From: Ensifer adhaerens
GTDB taxonomy: Bacteria > Pseudomonadota > Alphaproteobacteria > Rhizobiales > Rhizobiaceae
Direction: 5' to 3'
Assembly: GCF_001270265.1 (NCBI RefSeq)
Contig: NZ_LGAP01000032.1
Span: forward strand, 1-64,000
DNA length: 64,000 bases
Position numbers and translations under genes: made by a program. The notes under the pieces are model-generated. The model saw only the letters and a list, made by a program, of their open reading frames with translations, had not been told where the DNA came from and ran no database searches. Positions within the stretch are counted from its first letter, which is position 1; every line of letters starts with the position of its first letter. Shown in pieces: positions 16,793-25,853 of this stretch.

Positions 16793-17395
16793 ATGCGACT
16801 GACACGCGAACAGAGCCAGGCGCGGACGAAAGCAAAGTTGCTGGCGTCCGCGCGCGAAGTTGTTGCGCGCGACGGATACGAAGGCGCGACCGTCGAACGC
16901 ATCGCCGAGGAGGCGGGCTTCAGCAAGGGTGCGTTCTATTCCAACTTCAACGGGAAGGAAGACATCTTCCTTTATCTGCTGGAAACGCATTCCGGCGAAG
17001 ACGTTGTCGAACTGCAACGCCTTCTCGGGGACATCGAGGACGGACAGCTCTTCATTGATACTCTCAGCAACTGGGCGCAAGAGCGTTCAGCGGACCCAAG
17101 CTGGGGCATGCTGGCGCTGGAACTGTTTCGCCGCGCAAGACGCGATGCGACGTTTGGTGAGCGACACTCAAATCTGTTTCGTGCTCAGTGGGAGGGACTT
17201 GGAAAGATCCTCTTGCGTCTATTTCCGGAAGGTAAGGCGCCTGCCGAACCGGCGACGCTTGGTGGCATCGTATTCGAATTAACCTATGGAGCGGCATCCA
17301 GCTTCACCAACGGCCCGACCGTCGGTGAGTTGGTCAAGGTCGCGTTGAGCTCGATGTATAAGGCATATGGCGTGGGGCGCGAAACAGCCGGCTGA
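16793..17395 (+). CDS. TetR/AcrR-family transcriptional regulator
   Basis: A 200-residue protein with an N-terminal TetR helix-turn-helix (about residues 10-60: LLASAREVVARDGYEGATVE, then AEEAGFSKGAFYSNFNGKE) and a helical ligand domain. ATG 16793 is preceded by AAGGAG; an upstream frame would cross the operator. It sits in the middle of the catabolic island and directly behind operator site F, so it is the best candidate for the protein binding the seven GATAC-N5/6-GTATC sites. TetR operators are commonly short palindromes of this kind. The ligand is presumably the aromatic substrate or an intermediate. Confidence 0.88.
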   Translation: MRLTREQSQARTKAKLLASAREVVARDGYEGATVERIAEEAGFSKGAFYSNFNGKEDIFLYLLETHSGEDVVELQRLLGDIEDGQLFIDTLSNWAQERSADPSWGMLALELFRRARRDATFGERHSNLFRAQWEGLGKILLRLFPEGKAPAEPATLGGIVFELTYGAASSFTNGPTVGELVKVALSSMYKAYGVGRETAG

Positions 17396-17742
17396 TGCAT
17401 GCCCGCCGTTGGGTGCCGACCTGCTCCAATATGGGCGCCCGCATTCGATTATTCCTCGGAACGGAGGTTGTGCATCGATAGGCGCAGCGACTTGCAAGAC
17501 CGCGTGCAATGACAGGCAGCACGCCACTGTCATACGGAACCATCAAAGCGCCATCACGAAAACACGGGAAAATTGCCCTACAAGATCTGAATTGAACGTA
17601 TGGGTCCGGTGAAGCAGTCATAGTTGGGTTGGGAAGCGTCCACTTCAGTGGCACTCTTCGCTTTGTCTTGGAGTAAGCGGAGCCACAATTTCCCGACTCG
17701 AATGAACCTGAATTGCGCGTGATGGTCTATTTCCCCGACGCA
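17396..17742. other. gene-free stretch after tetR
   Basis: About 350 bases between convergent genes. I see no gene, operator copy or clear terminator in it. Confidence 0.4.
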
Positions 17743-18666
17743 TCATGCGCCGGAGAGGTCCTGTTTCCAGAACTGAAGCTGCTCAGGGGTGGAGGTGATA
17801 CCTCCACAAACGATCACCATTATATTCACCCAACCATGGATTTGTTCGAGGTTTTCATAGATCGCAGCAAGGCTTGCTCCACATGCTGGTTCGACCATGA
17901 TGCGATGGTCGTCAAGGAAGCGCAGAGAAGCATCAACCGCCTGCAAATCAGAAACAACCGCACAATCGATGTGATACTGGCGCGTGAGCGCAAAGGCGTG
18001 CTCCGAGACTTGGCGAGCACCGAGCGACGTCGCCACACTCGCGATTGTTGGAAGAACGACGCGTTGTCCCGCGGCAACCGACTGTGCAAATGAAGACGCT
18101 CCAAGCGTTTCGACCGCAAGAACAGGAATGTCGAGGCGATGACGCTGTAATCCCTCTACCACACCGCTGAGCAGTCCACCTCCGCCGACAGAAAGAACGA
18201 TCGCGTCGGGACGCAATCCGTCCTCCACGATTTCATCGATGATTGTGGAATGCCCTTTCCAGAGCAGCGGGTCGTCAAACGGGTGGATAAAGGCGTCAGC
18301 GATATCCAGCATCGACATGGCCAAATCATTCGCCTCCTGCCAGGAGGCGCCGTGCACGACAACCTGGGCCTCCAGATTCGATATGGTTTGCTGTGCACGT
18401 TCGGACGTCGTCTCAGGAACGACGACGGTCACGGGGATGCCAAGCTGCCGTCCCGCGTAAGCAACAGCAACGCCGGCATTGCCGCCTGACGAACTGACGA
18501 AGCGTTTGACCCCTCGACGGGCATGTTCCTCGCAAGCCAAGCCTATGCCGCGTATCTTGAAGGACCCCGATGGTTGAAGCGAGTCCAGCTTGATCGAGAC
18601 ATTTCGGCCGCATGCCTTCGACAGCGAGGCTGATACATAGGTAGGGGTTTTGAAGTGAAGTGGCAT
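17743..18666 (-). CDS. PLP-dependent serine/threonine dehydratase-like enzyme
   Basis: A 307-residue fold-type II PLP enzyme. The Schiff-base lysine is in PSGSFKIRG, the substrate-phosphate loop is SSSGGNAG and the PLP-phosphate loop GGGGLLSG. This layout and length match catabolic L-serine/threonine dehydratases, which deaminate to pyruvate or 2-oxobutyrate. There is no regulatory ACT domain. ATG 18666 follows GAAGG. It is transcribed alone, leftward, inside the island; its relation to aromatic degradation is unclear. A diaminopropionate or hydroxy-amino acid substrate cannot be excluded. Confidence 0.82.
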   Translation of the reverse strand: MPLHFKTPTYVSASLSKACGRNVSIKLDSLQPSGSFKIRGIGLACEEHARRGVKRFVSSSGGNAGVAVAYAGRQLGIPVTVVVPETTSERAQQTISNLEAQVVVHGASWQEANDLAMSMLDIADAFIHPFDDPLLWKGHSTIIDEIVEDGLRPDAIVLSVGGGGLLSGVVEGLQRHRLDIPVLAVETLGASSFAQSVAAGQRVVLPTIASVATSLGARQVSEHAFALTRQYHIDCAVVSDLQAVDASLRFLDDHRIMVEPACGASLAAIYENLEQIHGWVNIMVIVCGGITSTPEQLQFWKQDLSGA

Positions 18667-18869
18667 GGCTGACCTTCAGGGAATTGGTGGGAGCGGAAGT
18701 CCTGATGAACGGTCCTACGCGAGATTGCTAGTCCCAATTGGTCTAGCCAAGCAAGTCAGCATTTTTTCCGATTGCTGGCGTGGTCGATGCGTACTTCGCG
18801 GATGGCGTGGGAGGTTCTGGCTCAGTCGCGTAGTCGTCATGACAATCGATGGTCATGTTTACCTGGGCG

Positions 18870-18883
18870 GGACAAATTTGTCC
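18870..18883. promoter_or_regulatory. perfect 14-bp palindrome GGACAAATTTGTCC
   Basis: This exact inverted repeat lies between the dehydratase gene and the DoxX gene, about 200 bases upstream of the dehydratase start. It differs from the GATAC sites and may be an operator for a different regulator. Confidence 0.35.
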
Positions 18884-18908
18884 GCACGCCGCCCCTGAAC
18901 AGAACTTC

Positions 18909-18943
18909 GACGGGCCCGCGCGCGCTAGTTAGCGCGCCGGCCC
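18909..18943 (-). terminator. GC-rich hairpin after the leftward DoxX gene
   Basis: Long self-complementary arms (CGGGCCCGCGCGCGCTA and TAGCGCGCCGGCCCG, with mismatches) lie just beyond the DoxX stop. No T-run follows, so intrinsic termination is uncertain. Confidence 0.4.
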
Positions 18944-18955
18944 GCGTGGCAGAGC

Positions 18956-19360
18956 CTAAGGCTTTAGGGTGGGGCGAAGCGCATGAGCTCCGTCGCCGGC
19001 CAGAGCGACGGCAACGAGGCCAACGATCCAGAATGCCGGAAATTCCCATCCGCCATTCGCGTTGGTGAAGAAAAAGCCAGCCGCAGCGTGCACAGTGAAT
19101 ATGGCTCCAAGCAGCACGGGAATGAGCGCTACGGCAGCGATGCGTGCGAAGAAGCCAGCGATCAGCGCAACGCCTCCCGCAAGTTCGACCGCTATTGTCA
19201 AATAGGCAAGCGCCGGGGGAAGCCCAAGGCTTCCAAAGAACTGTGCCGTACCGGCAGGCGTGAACACGAAGATCTTAAGACCCGCATGTGCGAGAAACAA
19301 AATACCGAGCGCGACGCGCAGGACGAGGATGGCATAGGGGGCAGTGCGCAGGTCAATCAA
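18956..19360 (-). CDS. DoxX-family membrane protein
   Basis: A 134-residue protein with four membrane helices: VLRVALGILFLAHAGLKI, LAYLTIAVELAGGVALIAGF, AAVALIPVLLGAIFTVHAAA and FWIVGLVAVALAG. The H-A-G-x-K at the end of the first helix and the overall pattern are typical of DoxX. The start appears to be TTG 19360, preceded by GGAG; no better ATG is in frame. It is divergent from the liv operon and could share the regulatory region containing operator site C. It is only distantly similar to the DoxX-like protein at 16372. Confidence 0.75.
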   Translation of the reverse strand: MIDLRTAPYAILVLRVALGILFLAHAGLKIFVFTPAGTAQFFGSLGLPPALAYLTIAVELAGGVALIAGFFARIAAVALIPVLLGAIFTVHAAAGFFFTNANGGWEFPAFWIVGLVAVALAGDGAHALRPTLKP

Positions 19361-19554
19361 CGTAATCTCCTATTGGCTTTGTGGCGAATACTTCGGCCTG
19401 TCGCCGAGGCATTCGATAACGCGGTGTCGTCCGTCCCAAGGGGCCGGAAACTCATCACGCCGAAGCGCCAGCCCAAGGTCGGGACTTTCCGCTCCGTGCG
19501 TCGAAGAAGCGTCTACGCCGACACCACAATTCTTTTGACTCTCTAAAGTAACCG

Positions 19555-19592
19555 TTGACATACCACTGAGACTTCAGATACTTTACGGTATC
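19555..19592 (+). promoter_or_regulatory. promoter with GATAC-N6-GTATC operator before the liv operon (site C)
   Basis: GATACTTTACGGTATC spans 19577-19592. TTGACA (19555-19560) and TACTTT (19579-19584) are 18 bases apart. Transcription would start close to 19592, about 100 bases before the first gene of the ABC importer. Confidence 0.78.
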
Positions 19593-19690
19593 TTGAGGAA
19601 TGAGAGCTGTCAATCGCGTTTTGAGGAGAGCGAAACGCGACGAGGAGAGATGGCTCGGACAAGCAGTTCCAACGCAAGGGAGGAGAGACT

Positions 19691-20488
19691 ATGGCTGTGG
19701 TTGCGCCGGCTGCCGAGGAGGGCAGCCCAGTGCTTTCGGTCGAAAATGTCGACGTCCGCTTCGGTGGCATTCAGGCGCTAAAAGGCGTCTCGCTCTATGT
19801 GCGTATGGGCGAGATTTGCGGCCTGATCGGCCCCAACGGCGCGGGTAAGACGACGCTGTTCAACTGCGTTACGCGGCTGAGCACCGTGACCGCCGGTACC
19901 ATCCGTCTTCATGGGCAAACGATCGAAACCCTGCCACCCCGCCAAATCATCCGCATGGGAATTGCCCGGACATTCCAGAACCTCGGCATCTATGCCGGCA
20001 TGACCGTGCTCGAGAATGTCATGCTTGGCGCCCATCACCTCAGTGGAGGACGCTTTGTCGACGCTTTGATGCGACCCAGGCGTTCGCGCCAACGGGAGCA
20101 GGAGATCGAGCATCGCTGCAGGGATATCCTTGCCGACCTCAGCCTGGAGGACGTTGCCGACGTAGCGGCCGGGTCACTGCCCTATGCCACGCAGAAACGC
20201 ATGGAGATCGCCCGGGCCCTGGCGTCCAGACCAACCCTCCTGCTCCTTGATGAACCCGCCGGTGGTCTCACCCATGGAGAGGTGACGGAGTTCGGCGCCT
20301 TGGTCTCACGGGTGCGGGAAGCCTATGGCGTGACGGTGGTCCTGATCGAACATCACATGGGTCTTGTCATGAGCCTTTGCGACCGAGTCGAGGTCTTTCA
20401 TCTCGGCCAGAACCTGGCAAGCGGCAGGCCCGAAGAGGTGAGAGCCAATCCGGCGGTCATCGACGCGTATCTCGGGAGGTCCAGATGA
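19691..20488 (+). CDS. livG: branched-chain amino acid-type ABC transporter ATPase (LivG-like)
   Basis: A 265-residue ABC ATPase of the HAAT (Liv) class. Walker A is GPNGAGKTT (47-55); Walker B is LLLLDEPAGG. The signature region reads SLPYATQKRMEIARAL, the degenerate LSGGQ typical of LivG. ATG 19691 follows GGGAGGAGA. It is the first of five genes (livG-F-H-M and a binding protein), overlapping livF by four bases. Because the operon shares the island operator, the substrate is probably an aromatic or organic acid rather than leucine. Confidence 0.88.
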   Translation: MAVVAPAAEEGSPVLSVENVDVRFGGIQALKGVSLYVRMGEICGLIGPNGAGKTTLFNCVTRLSTVTAGTIRLHGQTIETLPPRQIIRMGIARTFQNLGIYAGMTVLENVMLGAHHLSGGRFVDALMRPRRSRQREQEIEHRCRDILADLSLEDVADVAAGSLPYATQKRMEIARALASRPTLLLLDEPAGGLTHGEVTEFGALVSRVREAYGVTVVLIEHHMGLVMSLCDRVEVFHLGQNLASGRPEEVRANPAVIDAYLGRSR

Positions 20489-21195
20489 ACATTCTCACGG
20501 TCCGGGATTTGTCCGCCGGATATGGCGCCACCGATGTTCTTCACAAGGTGAATTTTACCGTCGAGCAAGGGACCATCGTCGCCCTGCTGGGCGCCAACGG
20601 AGCGGGCAAGACGACGATCCTTCGTGCTCTGTCGGGGCTTCTTCCGTCGCGAGGTGTTGTTGAATTCGGCGGGACGGATTTGCGCCAGTGCAGCCCGGCC
20701 CGACGGGTGGAATTGGGTTTGGCCCACATACCGCAGGGTCGTGGCACGTTCGGTGACTTTTCCGTCGAGGAAAATCTGGCCGCGGGTGCATTTACGATCC
20801 GCGACAAGAAGCAGATCGCCGAAGACATGGAACGTTGGTACTCGGTATTTCCGCGGCTCGCCGAACGGCGACGGCAACAGGCGGGAAGTCTCAGCGGTGG
20901 CGAACAGCAGATGTTGGCGCTCGCCCGGGCGCTGATGTCCCGACCTAAGCTCCTGATGTGCGACGAACCGTCCCTTGGACTGGCGCCGGCGATCACCGAG
21001 CAGATCTTCGAGATATTCAAGTCGCTCAACGACGAGCACGGCATGACGCTTCTTATTGTCGAGCAGAATGCGGACCTCACGCTTCAATTCGCGCACACCG
21101 CCTATGTCATGGAGGCTGGCGATATCACGGTCAGCGGACTGGCAAGCGAACTGTTGAGCAACGAGGCGGTCCAGCAATCTTACCTGGGGGTTTGA
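20485..21195 (+). CDS. livF: branched-chain amino acid-type ABC transporter ATPase (LivF-like)
   Basis: A 236-residue ABC ATPase with Walker A GANGAGKTT, signature LSGGEQQML and Walker B LLMCDEPSLG. The PSLGLAP segment after Walker B is characteristic of LivF. It begins with the ATG that overlaps the livG stop (ATGA) and pairs with LivG to energise the LivH/LivM permease. Next gene livH begins one base after its stop. Confidence 0.88.
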   Translation: MNILTVRDLSAGYGATDVLHKVNFTVEQGTIVALLGANGAGKTTILRALSGLLPSRGVVEFGGTDLRQCSPARRVELGLAHIPQGRGTFGDFSVEENLAAGAFTIRDKKQIAEDMERWYSVFPRLAERRRQQAGSLSGGEQQMLALARALMSRPKLLMCDEPSLGLAPAITEQIFEIFKSLNDEHGMTLLIVEQNADLTLQFAHTAYVMEAGDITVSGLASELLSNEAVQQSYLGV

Positions 21196-21196
21196 C

Positions 21197-22078
21197 ATGG
21201 TGCTCTTTTTCCAACTGCTCATCGACGGCCTTGCTTCCGGCGCCATCTATGCATCTCTCGCTCTTGCTCTGGTTCTGATCTTCCGGGCGACGCGCATCGT
21301 CAACTTTGGCCAGGGCGAGATGGCCACTCTCTCTGCTTATTGTGCCTGGCAACTCTGCGAATGGGGTGTGCCGATCGCGCTGTCGCTTCTTATTGTCGGG
21401 GCTGCGTCGTTCCTGCTAGGGGTTCTCGTTTTCCGTGCCGTCATCAAGCCGGTTTCGAAGGCGTCGACCGAAACCGTCGTTGTCGTCACGCTCGGATTGT
21501 TCGTGTTTTTTCAGGCGCTGTGTCTGTGGCTTTGGGGGGCCGACCAGCGGGCCTTCCCGGCAATGTTTCCCGGTGGCGGTTGGGACATCCTTGGCGTCCG
21601 CGTAACCGCAAGCACCCTTGGCATCCTGCTCGTACTGCTGTGCCTAGCCGCGACCATGGGTGCAATTTTCCGCTTTACCCGTCTCGGGCTTGCCATGCGG
21701 GCCTCTGCCTATAGCAGCGAGAAAAGCCTGCTGGTCGGCATCAGGGTCGAGCGAATGCTGATGCTCGGTTGGGGCTTTGCGGCCACCACCGGATTCATCG
21801 CAGCTGCCCTCGTCGGCCCGCGCCTTTTCCTGAGCCCGACGATGATGATGCCCATCCTGCTCTATGCGCTCGCCTCGGCAACGCTGGGCGGTTGGGATAG
21901 CCCGCTCGGAGCGCTGGTCGGCGGGCTGATCGTCGGGGTCGCCGAAAGCCTCGGTGCGACCTTCCTTCCCTTCATCGGCGCAGATCTGCGCGTGGTCATT
22001 CCGATCGCGGTGACGCTGGTAATTCTCCTCGTCCGGCCTGTTGGTCTCTTCGGCTCCAGCACAGTGGTGAAAGTATGA
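21197..22078 (+). CDS. livH: branched-chain amino acid-type ABC transporter permease (LivH-like)
   Basis: A 293-residue polytopic permease opening with LLIDGLASGAIYASLALALV, then RIVNFGQGEMATL, the characteristic LivH start, and ending with a LVRPVGLFG motif. It would form the transmembrane channel with LivM. The start codon lies one base after the livF stop and its stop overlaps livM by four bases, so translation is coupled. Confidence 0.88.
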   Translation: MVLFFQLLIDGLASGAIYASLALALVLIFRATRIVNFGQGEMATLSAYCAWQLCEWGVPIALSLLIVGAASFLLGVLVFRAVIKPVSKASTETVVVVTLGLFVFFQALCLWLWGADQRAFPAMFPGGGWDILGVRVTASTLGILLVLLCLAATMGAIFRFTRLGLAMRASAYSSEKSLLVGIRVERMLMLGWGFAATTGFIAAALVGPRLFLSPTMMMPILLYALASATLGGWDSPLGALVGGLIVGVAESLGATFLPFIGADLRVVIPIAVTLVILLVRPVGLFGSSTVVKV

Positions 22079-23088
22079 ACGGCACCCGAATGTTCCAATC
22101 CGCTCCCGCAGTGCTGGTCGCTAGCGTCGCCCTCTGCCTCCCGGTTCTGGCGCCGGACTTCATGCTGTTCGAGTTCAGCATCGCTGTTTCATATGGCATT
22201 GCGATCCTTGGCCTGAACCTGCTTCTGGGTTTCAGCGGCCAGATCTGTCTTGCTCAGGGTGCGCTCTTCGGGATCGGTGCCTATACGACGGCCATTTTCA
22301 ATGTGAACTTCGGCATGGATCCGATCGTGACTTTGCCGTTCGCGGCAATCGTCACCAGCCTCATCGGCGTTCTCATCGGTCTGCCGGCATTGCGCCTACA
22401 GGGGCTTCAGCTTGCGATCGTCACGTTCGGCGTAGCGAGCGCCTTTCCGCAACTGTTGCTGAAGATGGATTCGATCACCGGCGGCGTTACCGGGCTTGCC
22501 ATCGATCAGCCGATGGCTCCGCGCTGGTTTCCAGGCAGCCAGGAATTGTGGCTCTACGGTCTTTCGCTGATCTGCGCTGCTGCCTCGGTGTTCATGCTGA
22601 GCCGCTTGCTTCGCGGTGACACCGGCCGGCTCCTGCGCGCGTTGCGCGACAATCCGCTGGTCGCTGAATCACTAGGTGTCAATCTGACCAAGGGCAGGCT
22701 GGCGGCTTTCGCCGCAAGCTCCGCACTTGCCGGTCTCGGCGGCGGCCTCTTCTGCATCCTGAACGGCTTTATCAGTCCGCAGTCGTTCCTGCCGATGAAA
22801 TCGATCGACATCCTGATCGGCGGCATCGTCGGCGGCATCACCAGCATGGCTGGAGCGTTCATTGGCGCTGTTTTCATCGTCTTCGTGCCGGGTTGGACGA
22901 CAGCCATCAATCCTGCACTCGGGGGCCTGATCTATGGCCTCTGCCTGATCGCCATGATGATGGTCGCACGACAAGGCATCGCCGGGCTTCCGATTGGTCG
23001 CGGCCTGCAGGCTTTGAAGCACCTCTTCAACAAAAAGGGTTTGTCACGTGTTTCGGGCGCTGTGCCCGGGCAATTGGGAGGAGAATGA
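22075..23088 (+). CDS. livM: branched-chain amino acid-type ABC transporter permease (LivM-like)
   Basis: A 337-residue permease with the family motifs LGLNLLLGFSGQICLAQGA, GIGAYTTAI and RDNPLVAESLGVN, the last being the cytoplasmic coupling loop. About ten membrane helices are expected. It overlaps livH by ATGA. The C-terminus (beyond GLPIGRGLQALKH) is a charged tail. Confidence 0.88.
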   Translation: MNGTRMFQSAPAVLVASVALCLPVLAPDFMLFEFSIAVSYGIAILGLNLLLGFSGQICLAQGALFGIGAYTTAIFNVNFGMDPIVTLPFAAIVTSLIGVLIGLPALRLQGLQLAIVTFGVASAFPQLLLKMDSITGGVTGLAIDQPMAPRWFPGSQELWLYGLSLICAAASVFMLSRLLRGDTGRLLRALRDNPLVAESLGVNLTKGRLAAFAASSALAGLGGGLFCILNGFISPQSFLPMKSIDILIGGIVGGITSMAGAFIGAVFIVFVPGWTTAINPALGGLIYGLCLIAMMMVARQGIAGLPIGRGLQALKHLFNKKGLSRVSGAVPGQLGGE

Positions 23089-23089
23089 C

Positions 23090-24328
23090 ATGCAATTACT
23101 GACTTCATCGAGGACGTCGCTTGCACTGCGGGCGTTCGCGCTGGCGGTGTTTGTCGCCGGGCCCTTGCACGCACAAGAGCCTTCGCCGGGGATCACGGAT
23201 GACGCCGTGAAGATCGGCATATCAGGGCCGCTCACCGGTCCGGTGGCCGCACTCGGGGCCATTGCCGACGGCGTGAGGACACGGATTGATCCGATCAATG
23301 CCGCTGGCGGCATCAAAATGGCCGATGGCAAAACGCGCAAGATCGAACTTGTCGTGGAGGACGACGGGCTGGATCCGCAACGTACGCTGACCAATGTCCG
23401 CAAGCTCGCCGAGCGGGAAGAGGTATTTGCTGTCCTTGCGACTGCGGGCACACCCAACAATCAGGCCATCGGACGCTACATCACGCAGCGCAGCGTTCCC
23501 AACCTGTTCATGTATTCCGGCGTTCACGAACTCTCCGGCCCTGAATGGGAGATCGGCTTTGTGCCGTCCTTCACCACGGAGGCCGCGACCTTTGCGAAGT
23601 ATCTATTGGACAACAAGCCTCAGGCCAAGATCGCGCTTCTCTATCTGAACACCGAAACAGGACAGACATTTCAGGCAGCATTGGAAAGTGCAATCAGCGG
23701 GTCGGGCGCCTCGATCGTCGCGGCTCAGCCCGTAACCTCGGCCGATCCCACTGTAGAGACGCAGCTTTCGACGCTGAAGGCTTCCGGGGCGGATACGCTT
23801 GTCGTCATCACCGGTCCAAAACAGGGCGCGGAGGCCGTGCGCTTTGCGACCGAAAGCGGCTGGAAGCCGACGACGCTCGTCTCCAATATCGCCGCGTCCA
23901 TCGCCTCCCTGAAGCCGGCGGGCCTCGAAAATGCCAAAGGGGTCATCACGAGCCAATTTCTGAAGCAGGTCAACGCATCGGCGCCCGGAGACGATGCTGG
24001 TGTGAAACGCTACCTGGCCGATCACGCGGCCGCTCAGTCGAAATTCTCGACCGACGACGCACTTGGCCAATCCGGCTACGCGATCGGCGACGCGCTGGCA
24101 AAGGTGCTTGAATCGATGAAGGCGCCAAGCCGCGAGGCAATGATGGAGGCGGCCCGCAATCTCGATCACACACAATTGGATTTGCTGCTGCCGGGGATCA
24201 CCCTGACGACGAAAGCCGGCGAGGATGTCTATCCGATTGAATCGCTCCAGCTGTTCCAGTTCGACGGGGCGGCCTATCAGCCGCTCGGCGATGTCATTTC
24301 GTTTGAAGGCAAGACACCGAAGCACTGA
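23090..24328 (+). CDS. Liv-type ABC transporter substrate-binding protein
   Basis: A 412-residue type I periplasmic binding protein. A Sec signal peptide (hydrophobic stretch LRAFALAVFVAGPLHAQ, cleavage near HAQ) is followed by IGISGPLTGPVAALG, the conserved opening of LivK/HAAT binding proteins. Start ATG 23090 follows GGGAGGAG, one base after the livM stop. Binding proteins of this subgroup often bind aromatic acids in bacteria that degrade them; the ligand here is not deducible from sequence. A terminator follows. Confidence 0.85.
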   Translation: MQLLTSSRTSLALRAFALAVFVAGPLHAQEPSPGITDDAVKIGISGPLTGPVAALGAIADGVRTRIDPINAAGGIKMADGKTRKIELVVEDDGLDPQRTLTNVRKLAEREEVFAVLATAGTPNNQAIGRYITQRSVPNLFMYSGVHELSGPEWEIGFVPSFTTEAATFAKYLLDNKPQAKIALLYLNTETGQTFQAALESAISGSGASIVAAQPVTSADPTVETQLSTLKASGADTLVVITGPKQGAEAVRFATESGWKPTTLVSNIAASIASLKPAGLENAKGVITSQFLKQVNASAPGDDAGVKRYLADHAAAQSKFSTDDALGQSGYAIGDALAKVLESMKAPSREAMMEAARNLDHTQLDLLLPGITLTTKAGEDVYPIESLQLFQFDGAAYQPLGDVISFEGKTPKH

Positions 24329-24352
24329 TCGAAAGAGCATCTGTGGTTTTCG

Positions 24353-24377
24353 AAGGGGGCGGGCTGCCCCCTTTTTT
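24353..24377 (+). terminator. Rho-independent terminator of the liv operon
   Basis: GGGGGC and GCCCCC pair across a GGGCT loop, flanked by AA, and are followed by TTTTTT, 25 bases after the binding-protein stop. Confidence 0.88.
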
Positions 24378-24437
24378 CGTGTCGGCAGGTCGCGGTCGCT
24401 TCAGGCGCTGATTCAACACCCCAATGCGAATTCACTA

Positions 24438-24474
24438 TTGACATTCCAATGAGAATTCGGATACTAATGGTATC
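24438..24474 (+). promoter_or_regulatory. promoter with GATAC-N5-GTATC operator before the ligK operon (site D)
   Basis: GATACTAATGGTATC spans 24460-24474. TTGACA (24438-24443) and TACTAA (24462-24467) are 18 bases apart. It lies between the liv terminator and the aldolase gene. Confidence 0.78.
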
Positions 24475-24558
24475 CTGAATTGAAGCCGGAGGAAGCTTCC
24501 AGATCAGTTAGCGGCAGTTTTGACGGCCGCTCCGAGATGGAGGTTACGGGAGGAAAGT

Positions 24559-25233
24559 ATGGCGAAGGTAGTTAGAAACGTGATGCGAACAGACGACGCC
24601 ATTGTTCGTGGTCTTGGCGAGTTGGGTGTCGCGACGGTTCATGAGGCGCAGGGGAGAAAGGGGTTGCTTGCCTCCTCGCTGCGCCCGATCTACCGGCCGG
24701 TAAAAATCTCCGGCAATGCGCTGACCTGCGAAGTGGCGCCTGGTGACAATTGGATGATCCATGTGGCGCTCGAGCAAGCCCGCCCAGGGGACATTCTCGT
24801 CGTTTCGCCGACCTCGCCTTGCGAGGACGGCTATTTCGGCGATCTGCTTGCCACGTCGGCAATGGCTCGCGGTATTCGCGGGCTGGTTATCGACGCAGGC
24901 GTTCGCGATATAGCCACGCTGACCGACATGGGGTTTCCCGTTTGGTCGAAGGCGGTTTCCGCGCAAGGGACCGTCAAGGAGACCTTGGCAAACGTACAGG
25001 TTCCGATTGTTTGCGCCGGATGTCTCGTTCGGCCAGGCGATGTGATCATCGCGGACGATGACGGCGTCTGCGTGGTGCCGGCGGAGAACGCTGCAGCCGT
25101 TCTGGAAAAGGGCCGAAGCAGGGAGCGGATGGAGGAGGAGAAGCGCCAGCGTTACGCGGCCGGAGAACTCAGCCTCGACGTCAACGACATGCGACCCAAA
25201 CTCTTGCAGGAGGGGCTTGTCTATGTCGACTGA
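24559..25233 (+). CDS. 4-carboxy-4-hydroxy-2-oxoadipate aldolase / oxaloacetate decarboxylase (LigK-like, RraA fold)
   Basis: A 224-residue RraA-like protein with the features of class II pyruvate aldolases: [10 protein letters not shown], the magnesium/pyruvate loop [20 protein letters not shown] and GVRDIATL with the conserved R and D. LigK (also ProA, GalC) cleaves 4-carboxy-4-hydroxy-2-oxoadipate to pyruvate and oxaloacetate, the step after LigJ. RraA-like RNase E inhibitors are shorter and lack its catabolic context. ATG 24559 follows GGGAGGAAAGT. It heads an operon with cupin, ferredoxin reductase, ferredoxin and transhydrogenase genes. Confidence 0.87.
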   Translation: MAKVVRNVMRTDDAIVRGLGELGVATVHEAQGRKGLLASSLRPIYRPVKISGNALTCEVAPGDNWMIHVALEQARPGDILVVSPTSPCEDGYFGDLLATSAMARGIRGLVIDAGVRDIATLTDMGFPVWSKAVSAQGTVKETLANVQVPIVCAGCLVRPGDVIIADDDGVCVVPAENAAAVLEKGRSRERMEEEKRQRYAAGELSLDVNDMRPKLLQEGLVYVD

Positions 25234-25780
25234 AATCAGTGCCAGAGTGCCGCGCCGCGTGGTGACCGGTATCCGTGACGGCAAGTCCGTTTTCGTCAGC
25301 GACGGCGCGGTTCCGAACGCCCATCTGCATCAATCCATCCCCGGCTTCATGACGTCTGTCTGCTGGGCGACGCCCTCACAATTAAGTCTTCCGCTCGATC
25401 GCGGCGACCCATCTCTTCGGGGAATCAGCATACCACCTGCTCCGGGCGAGACGCGTTTGATGATCGTGCAATTTCCACCAGATTCCGTCATGGCTGATCC
25501 GTCCTTCGACCCGGTCGCCGCCGACGCGGAGCAACACCAATATCTGCCCGGCCTTGCTGAGCTCTTCGAGCGCGAGGCACCCGGCATGCACACGACGGAC
25601 ACGGTCGACTACGACGTCGTACTCGAAGGTGACATCTGGCTGGAGCTCGACGATGGCGCGGAGGTTCATCTTCGCCAGGGTGATGTCGCCATCCAGTGCG
25701 GCACTCGTCATGCCTGGCGCAACAAGGGCACGTCGCCGGCAACCATGGCTTTTATCCTGATTGGCGCGACGCGGCCCTGA
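25223..25780 (+). CDS. single-domain cupin protein
   Basis: A 185-residue protein with a C-terminal cupin barrel. Motif 1 is partial ([20 protein letters not shown]), with H and a downstream E; motif 2 ([17 protein letters not shown]) has the expected H. The start ATG lies inside the end of ligK (11-base overlap) behind GCAGGAGG. Cupins of this size in aromatic operons are often annotated without function; a metal-dependent isomerase, hydrolase or dioxygenase role is conceivable. It is worth testing as the missing ring-cleavage or tautomerase activity. Confidence 0.75.
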   Translation: MSTEISARVPRRVVTGIRDGKSVFVSDGAVPNAHLHQSIPGFMTSVCWATPSQLSLPLDRGDPSLRGISIPPAPGETRLMIVQFPPDSVMADPSFDPVAADAEQHQYLPGLAELFEREAPGMHTTDTVDYDVVLEGDIWLELDDGAEVHLRQGDVAIQCGTRHAWRNKGTSPATMAFILIGATRP

Positions 25781-25853
25781 GGCAAGCGTCGGCGATCAAG
25801 CCCGGATCAAACCTGACCAATACGAGATTGCGCCAACTGGGAGGAGCGCGACG

